A stretch of DNA of 64,000 nt from Acephala macrosclerotiorum (taxonomy: Eukaryota; Ascomycota; Leotiomycetes; Helotiales; Mollisiaceae): the NCBI GenBank assembly GCA_014904845.1, contig MU119363.1, positions 1 to 64,000 on the forward strand, written 5' to 3'. The notes under the pieces are model-generated. The model saw only the letters and a program-made list of their open reading frames with translations, made no database searches and was not told where the DNA came from. Of the stretch, positions 58,301 to 64,000 are shown in pieces (the first letter of the stretch is position 1; every line of letters begins with the position of its first letter). Made by a program: the position numbers and the translations under genes.

Positions 58301-59540
58301 CGTGCTCGTCTCGAAGACTCAACGACGCCAATCACAAGTAAACTGCCTGTTGAGAGACACGCTTTAAGATCAGATCAACAGGTGCTACGGTTTGGGGAGC
58401 ATGAATGCCGTGCAGTGTCAGTCAATTTGGCTCGGGGAGGCGTACAGCGGTGTCCAGTTGACAAGACGAATAGCGGTCAACCGATGATTGACACTTGGAT
58501 CGTCGTGCTTTGGGCAGAATTCGTTCCTAAGACCGGCTTGTTCAAGCATAGTACCACGCGATCTTCAGACATGTGGACGTGTGTTCCCTTTTGAGCTTCT
58601 TGCTTGTTTCATTGGATTCGGTGTTCGATACGTCCAAATCGGTTCTTATGCCGTCGTTGTTAATCAGTCCTTCTCAATCCATATGCCGAAGCCTATTAAG
58701 ATAGCGAAAGGACACTCACCCATGCTGAGAGTAAAGGGATCAAGAGGCTAGGATGGATCTAGATTCCTGATACGAGCAAGCTCTTCTCATCTTCCGCGTA
58801 CGCCATCTCCTTCTTCCACTAGCGTCACCCGCGAGCTAGACTTTGAAGTCAGATCTATCTCTTCGAGTCTCTCGACAAGAAACCATCATTCTTCTAGATA
58901 CTCTATCGGATCTCGAGACCCGTTATATCATGTTAATTATGAGCACACGAAGATCCTATGATCAACGTATGCATGGCATCGAGTCATGTGCAGATTAGAT
59001 CATGAATTGGGAAACATGAGTCTACGAGGCAGAGCCTTCGAGTAGCGTTGATGTTGGGCTGTAGATTCTCCGAGGAAGGGTTTCCGCCTCAGCAGAGCAA
59101 CATCGTGTGTTTTGGAATTGATAGACCAGCAGGGACGAGTGGTACGTACTTGCTATGCTGGGAAAGGGAAATTTCCACTGAGTATCCGTAGTTTTACAAG
59201 TCTTACTACTACCAGATTATGGCAGGACCGAAGCAAGTATATTAAATCGATAAGCTATCACTTACTCGGCACCGAGGATCAAATTCAAAGCGCTCAGAAA
59301 GTGGTTATGGATATGTCTATGAAACGTTTTTCTAGTTGACGAACGGGAGGAGGCAAGGCAGAATCTTACTTAGAGTGATTTGATAAGTCGGCTTTCAAAC
59401 AGCACGCTGTCTGACACACTTCCCATCACACCTATTCATCCATCCTATCTCTAGTCTAACATTATCATCACTAATCACCACCTTCTACTTCCATATACCC
59501 GATCAGAAAAGTCTGGCCATTCTCCAATCTAGCATCTTAG
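55379..59540. other. 4.2-kb gene-poor region
   Basis: Normal to GC-rich composition (about 55,900-57,800) without a supportable gene. Frames up to 184 codons are on both strands, overlap each other and show no domain. There are small tandem duplications (catggtttccag twice near 56,260-56,285; gcgcgcacatg twice) and a 7-bp tandem repeat. It could be a very long leader and promoter, or hold non-coding transcripts. Confidence 0.4.
56484..56516 (+). repeat. 7-bp tandem repeat (gctgatt, about 4.7 copies)
   Basis: Perfect head-to-tail copies of gctgatt. On the minus strand this can read as agcaatc repeats. Probably a minisatellite and length-variable. Confidence 0.85.
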
Positions 59541-59805
59541 ATGTGTCCTTCTATCCCTATTCTCTACCACGCCCAGCCTGTAGCCCCAATAGCTGCTGTC
59601 GAGGGCTTTGGGATGACCAAGCTTGGTACTATCATGAAGTTCCTGCAGTGGTGGGTTAACGACAGGTATGTTTGACAATGTGTTATTGAAGTGATCTTGG
59701 TGTTGATTGTTCCGATCAATAATGTTGTATTGATGCAGGACTGGGAGGAGGGAAGCATACAATGTTTGGCTGCGTAGGTATGCCAGGGTAGAGGACCTCG
59801 GTTAG
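59541..59805 (+). CDS. Short spliced gene candidate, 63-residue basic protein
   Basis: Two exons (59,541-59,665 and 59,739-59,805) join in frame through a 73-nt intron with donor gtatgt and acceptor tgatgcag. The predicted 63 residues begin MCPSIPILYH, contain TIMKFLQWWVNDR at the splice junction, and end in an Arg/Tyr-rich helix-like stretch (REAYNVWLRRYARVEDLG). No signal peptide or known domain. The exon-exon continuity of a Trp/Arg-rich sequence over a well-formed intron argues for a real gene, but the length alone does not. It lies alone in a gene-poor region. It may also be the last exons of a longer gene whose upstream exons I did not find. Confidence 0.42.
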
Positions 59806-61940
59806 AGATTGAGGATATAAGATGTGCGAGACACTTCTCGTTGTGATGGCAGATGGGATCGAGGCGAAGTGAAGGAAAAGTAGACGCTATGGTTTAGGGG
59901 ATATTTTAGAGTTCTTGAGGAGGTGCAGCTTCGATGTTAACATAAGAGGGTAAAGCTAAGTTTGCTGCAGGGCGACACTTCTAACGACATATTGAACATC
60001 GAGCAGAAAGAGTGAATAAACTGCTAGGTTTGTTGTACGTCGAGAAGTCCAGCAGCAATCTGAACATTGAGACATTAAATAGAAAATGAAATTGCAAGCG
60101 AGTTTTGTTACTGTCGCGAGGAGCGTGGTTCGAGATGCCAGATCACGTGTCGAGTGCGCTGGCGCACTCGATGAAACGATTGCGTCTCGTACGAAGCACT
60201 AGATATTCCATATATTGAGCATTCTCTCCTTAGATAGAAGAATAGACACAATTGGATACACTATCATTGGATTAGCTCATACGAAACTAGCCCTGTGATC
60301 CGTATCCGCCGTGCTCTATTCACGTGAATCATATTCGAATCCTACCTGTTTTTCCAACAATTACGCATCTAAAAATGCAGCGACATCTTAGAAATTGACC
60401 GAGAAGCTGAATTAAACTTTGTGGTCATGCTGGTCATTATCTCCAAAATCGAGGCCGTAGTTCTGTTGCAGGTCGACAGATTCTGGGACATTGTGGACAT
60501 TGACTACCATTTACATCTTATTGCTGTTGCATATTGTAACTTGTAGTAATAAGTCATACATTGAATTCACTGGCGGAACAAGATGCTTCAAGTTTCCGCC
60601 CCCTCTGCCAGGTCGGCCCAGTTCCAGGCGGCCGTGGGAGGGTTTGATCTTGAAATAAACTTGAGTACTTTTGCCACCAGTCGCTATTTCCTTGGACTTA
60701 AGCGTTCTTTTGGGTTCTCACGTTGAAACTTTTCTGTGTGATTCCATTGTGCTCGCATGATTTGATCAGAGCCTTTCCTTCTTCCCCTTCCCCCGCTATT
60801 CTGGTTGAATACTCTCTCTGCCTTCCTTGGCTTAAAATAACCCAAATTCTTTTCATTGCTGAGTGCGCCAGGGTCAGCAGCAAGAAGTTTAGGACCGTCA
60901 TGCTCACTGATTCGTTAACAGAGAACCCCAGGGCAATCCAACAAGGTCGAGGGCGCTTGCAAATCAAGACAACACCAAAGACGCGGAAGCTATTGCGGAC
61001 TGTTCTTGAGCCTCCGATGACAGAGGAATGGTTTTCTCAAGTCGGCCATACAGAGCGATCCGCGGCCACTCGCACCGGTATGAGGAGCAGAACTTTCAAA
61101 CTTCAGCCAAAAGTTGATGTAGCTCGCAAAGCTGTGGCCTCGAAACATCTCAACTGAGAAGACAACCCTGGAGGTCTAAGTTTGACTTGGTACAATATGT
61201 CATGGTCATCTGACTTCAACAGGAAGCCTTCGGATATCCGAACCGGGCCAAAATAGCATCAATCTGATTGCTTGAGAAATATGAGAAGGATGACACCAAC
61301 TTCAGACCGCCCAACGCCAACACCAACACTATTATCCGGCCTCTAACAAGGAGACCTAGAGAAGCTCGCAATAACATGTCTCGTGTCTTCATGGGAATTG
61401 GTACAAATACTATGTGCCCAGCTCTCGTGCCTTTCATTGGCGTGTTGCAGTACGGTCTTGCTGATGCAACCTCGAATACGAGCTGCTCTATTCTCGCTTA
61501 GCAGAACTGTCAGACAAAATTACCAGCCAACTTCACTTCATCTTAAATCCTTCCTCATTGTGTTCTTCGAGATTCGACTTCTGCTTTCTTTCTTTATACT
61601 TCAATATCTCCGGTTGCGGGATTTTCTTGGCAGTCGATGGTTGAGGCTCTCGCTGAAACACACCAAAAAGTAATTAAGGTACGCTAGTGGATCTCCCGAG
61701 GTTGGACGATGACCGAATAGGTATAAGCTTATCGGTCTTAGATTCCAAGATTCACTCGAAACATTTCCATTCCTCACTGCCAAACATTCCTTGAGTCAAT
61801 CGTTTGCATCTTTCTTGTCGCAGTCGTTACTGCTTTCGCGGTCGCTTTCTTTCGTTCGTCGAGGAATTTAAAGAGGCATTGAGGTCATTGATCGACTGGG
61901 AAAGGGACATTCAGGCGCAATCGTTTGGACGAGGATCAAG
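59806..61940. other. Intergenic, no confident gene
   Basis: A 144-codon plus-strand frame (60,723-61,157) has mixed composition and no domain. A Cys/GC-rich patch lies at 60,598-60,640. The last 150 bp form the leader of the GH72 gene. Confidence 0.35.
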
Positions 61941-63815
61941 ATGTTTCGGGTGGTATGTGTGGAGATCCCCCCGCCTCTTGTTTCGATATCAACGCCTTTT
62001 ATGCGATTTCCCGAGACGATTCAGCTCGAGGAAATACGTTCCACAAACACATTTTTCTATTGTTATATTCAATTAACTAACATACGATATCTGCCAGATT
62101 CAATTCACGATCCTTCTGCTGTTCTGCGCGACGACGCTCGCTGTTCAGACCGTGGTAATCAAGGGCTCGGATTTCGTCAATTCAGTCACTGGAGATAGAT
62201 TACAAATTCTGGGCGTCGCATATCAACCTGGAGGATCTTCGGGGTACAATCCAGCTTCTGGAGTTGATCCGCTGAGCGATGGGGGTGTTTGCTTGAGAGA
62301 TGCGGCGTTGATGCAACGACTGGTCAGGATACTACGATTCAAACACGACTAAAATGGCTGATGTCTGGCAGGGTGTGAATGCGATTCGAGTTTACAATGT
62401 CGATCCGGATCTGAATCATGATATGTGTGCTTCCATTTTCAATGCGGTTTGTAGCACAGTCGGACAATGAGAAGACATGGTGCTGATTTCCTTCAGGTTG
62501 GTATCTATATGTTGATCGATGTCAATTCTCCACTGTCTGGCGAGAGCATTGACCGCTCCGCTCCCTGGACCTCCTATGATTCTTCATACTTGAACCGGAC
62601 ATTTGCTGTGGTGGAAGCATTCAAAAGCTACCCGAACACTCTACTATTCTTTGCCGGTAACGAGGTCATCAATGACCTGCCAACCGGCGGAACCGTTCCT
62701 CCGTATATGAGAGTGAGTCTCCTTTGTTATTCGTTATATTGTATAAAGTCTGGATCTTGCGAATTCCCAAAAAAGTTGGCTGGTCCTGTTGAACCTCGAA
62801 TGTCCGTGTTAGACGTGGGACTATTTTGAGTATATTTCGCTTCTGTTGTTGATAGACGAAGGGACATTTGGGACACTGTCTCTTTATACCTTGCTAACAT
62901 ATCTAGGCTGTTACTCGAGATCTCAAGAACTACATCGCGAACCACTCCACCCGTTCCATCCCGGTCGGCTACAGCGCAGCAGATGTCCGCGAGATCCTGT
63001 TGGACTCCTGGAATTATCTTCAATGTACCACAACAGGCGATGACACAGATCCATCCCGCGTTGACCTCTTCGCCCTCAACAGTTACTCGTGGTGTGGAGA
63101 TTCTTCGTACCAGACGTCCGGCTACGATGTCCTCACGGCCGATTTCAGCAATACTAGTGTTCCCGTATTCTTCTCCGAGTACGGCTGCAACCAACCTTCA
63201 CCGCGTATCTTCACCGAGGTCCCCGTTCTTTATGGCCCCTTGATGACTCCAGTTCTTTCTGGAGGTCTAGTGTACGAGTTCTCTCAGGAGACCTCTAACT
63301 ATGGCCTTGTAACCATCAATAGCAATGGCTCTGCCCAACTTCTGTCCGACTACGACTCTCTACAGAAACAATTCAACACATTGAATGTCACCATGCTGCA
63401 AGGCCTGAAGGCGGGAAACACGACTACCGTGGCTCCCAAATGCTCCTCATCACTGATCACCAATCAGGGCTTCTCGAACAATTTCACTATTCCGGCCGTC
63501 CCTCCAGGAGCACAAGATCTGATCAACAACGGCATAAGTCCCGCACCTGTCGGAAAGCTGGTTACTATTTCGTCCACCAAAGTTACGCAAACTGTCCAAC
63601 AGAGCAACGGACAAGTTATGTCAGGTCTCGCAATCACGCCCCTAGCAAATGACCAGAGCAACAACCCCAGCGGAGCATCAGCATCGACAACCACCACGAG
63701 CTCTGCACCAGCAGCCACTACAAGCAAGAAGAGCGGAGCTGGAAACGTCAGAAGCAACCGGGGTGTGCTGCTAGGCGTTGCATCTATCGCAATCTTCTAC
63801 AGTTCTTTCATTTGA
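61941..63815 (+). CDS. GPI-anchored 1,3-beta-glucanosyltransferase (GH72, Gel/Gas type)
   Basis: Exons 61,941-61,952, 62,098-62,322, 62,372-62,446, 62,497-62,712 and 62,907-63,815 encode 478 residues. The signal peptide is split over exon 1 (MFRV) and exon 2 (IQFTILLLFCATTLA). GH72 features are KGSDFVNSVTGDRLQILGVAYQ, the acid/base Glu in FFAGNEV (160) and the nucleophile in VFFSEYGCN (267). A Ser/Thr/Ala-rich region and a hydrophobic C-terminus (LLGVASIAIFYSSFI) fit GPI anchoring. No CBM43/X8 Cys-rich module is present, so it resembles the Gel1 rather than the Gas2/Gel2 arrangement. It cuts and rejoins beta-1,3-glucan chains at the outer plasma membrane and wall. The 12-nt first exon with gtatgt donor is inferred from the needed signal peptide. 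Confidence 0.92.
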
Positions 63816-64000
63816 GCACAGTGTAGCATACCTTCTCTTCTTGCACCTACTTTGGAGATAGGTTTAATGATTGATGGGAAGTCTCGTGAGTGCTATTTAT
63901 TTGAATAGTACTTTCTTCCACGGGCTGGGGAAAGGGAAGAGCACGGTTTGATGAGCTATGAAGCGATGCATTTACAATACTTAATTCAACAGTACGCTAG

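Noticed and set aside
60120..60200. tRNA-like phrase 'ggttcgag' near 60,130
   Set aside because: No matching A box, acceptor stem or cloverleaf could be drawn. No tRNA or rRNA gene was found anywhere in the window.

Overview
The window is nuclear DNA of a filamentous ascomycete (Pezizomycotina). The evidence is short spliceosomal introns of about 40-60 nt with GTANGN donors and CTRAY branch sites, fungus-specific families (Zn2Cys6 regulator, DASH subunit Dad3, AP-1 factor with Cys-rich domains, GH72 glucanosyltransferase), and AT-rich blocks that look destroyed by repeat-induced point mutation (RIP). A leotiomycete-like lineage is a guess, not something the sequence proves. Two compartments alternate: GC-balanced gene DNA and AT-saturated repeat relics.

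Region 1-7,690 is one AT-saturated block with a 5.8-kb-spaced direct repeat, probably the remains of an LTR element. A 121-bp foldback element (7,747-7,867) sits just past its edge. A short-chain dehydrogenase pseudogene with two in-frame TAG codons follows (9,467-10,407). Next come an ABCG half-transporter, a Zn2Cys6 regulator, DASH subunit Dad3, mitochondrial ribosomal protein uS5m, and a small unknown protein gene. Two further broken genes lie at 22,815-23,126 (small Cys-containing secreted protein, start codon lost) and 23,593-25,653 (drug:H+ antiporter with one nonsense codon).

From 26.7 to 32.0 kb lie a membrane-anchored GH5 exo-1,3-beta-glucanase, the branched-chain 2-oxoacid dehydrogenase E1 beta subunit and the actin-capping protein alpha subunit. 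A 2.03-kb Tc1/mariner-type (pogo/Fot-like) transposon at 32,327-34,358 has perfect 35-bp inverted ends, a TA duplication and an AT-degraded interior. After it come cytochrome b5, a RING protein, an HSL-type alpha/beta hydrolase, the ribosome-biogenesis factor Tsr2, a BSD-domain protein, the AP-1/Yap1-type oxidative stress regulator, a cytochrome P450, a Dal5-type MFS permease, a YANK/STK32-type kinase, a gene-poor stretch of about 6.5 kb holding one short spliced gene candidate, and a GH72 glucanosyltransferase.

Most genes are unrelated housekeeping or accessory units rather than a cluster. Three themes stand out. First, several single-copy genes near the repeats carry inactivating transitions, mostly in CpA context as RIP would produce. 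Second, GC-AG introns and tiny exons are unusually frequent, with two clear GC-AG cases, two further candidates, and 14-nt, 19-nt and 23-nt exons. Third, the AT-rich blocks retain cytosine almost only in CpG. Exon coordinates were assembled by hand, and each multi-exon total was checked to be a multiple of three.
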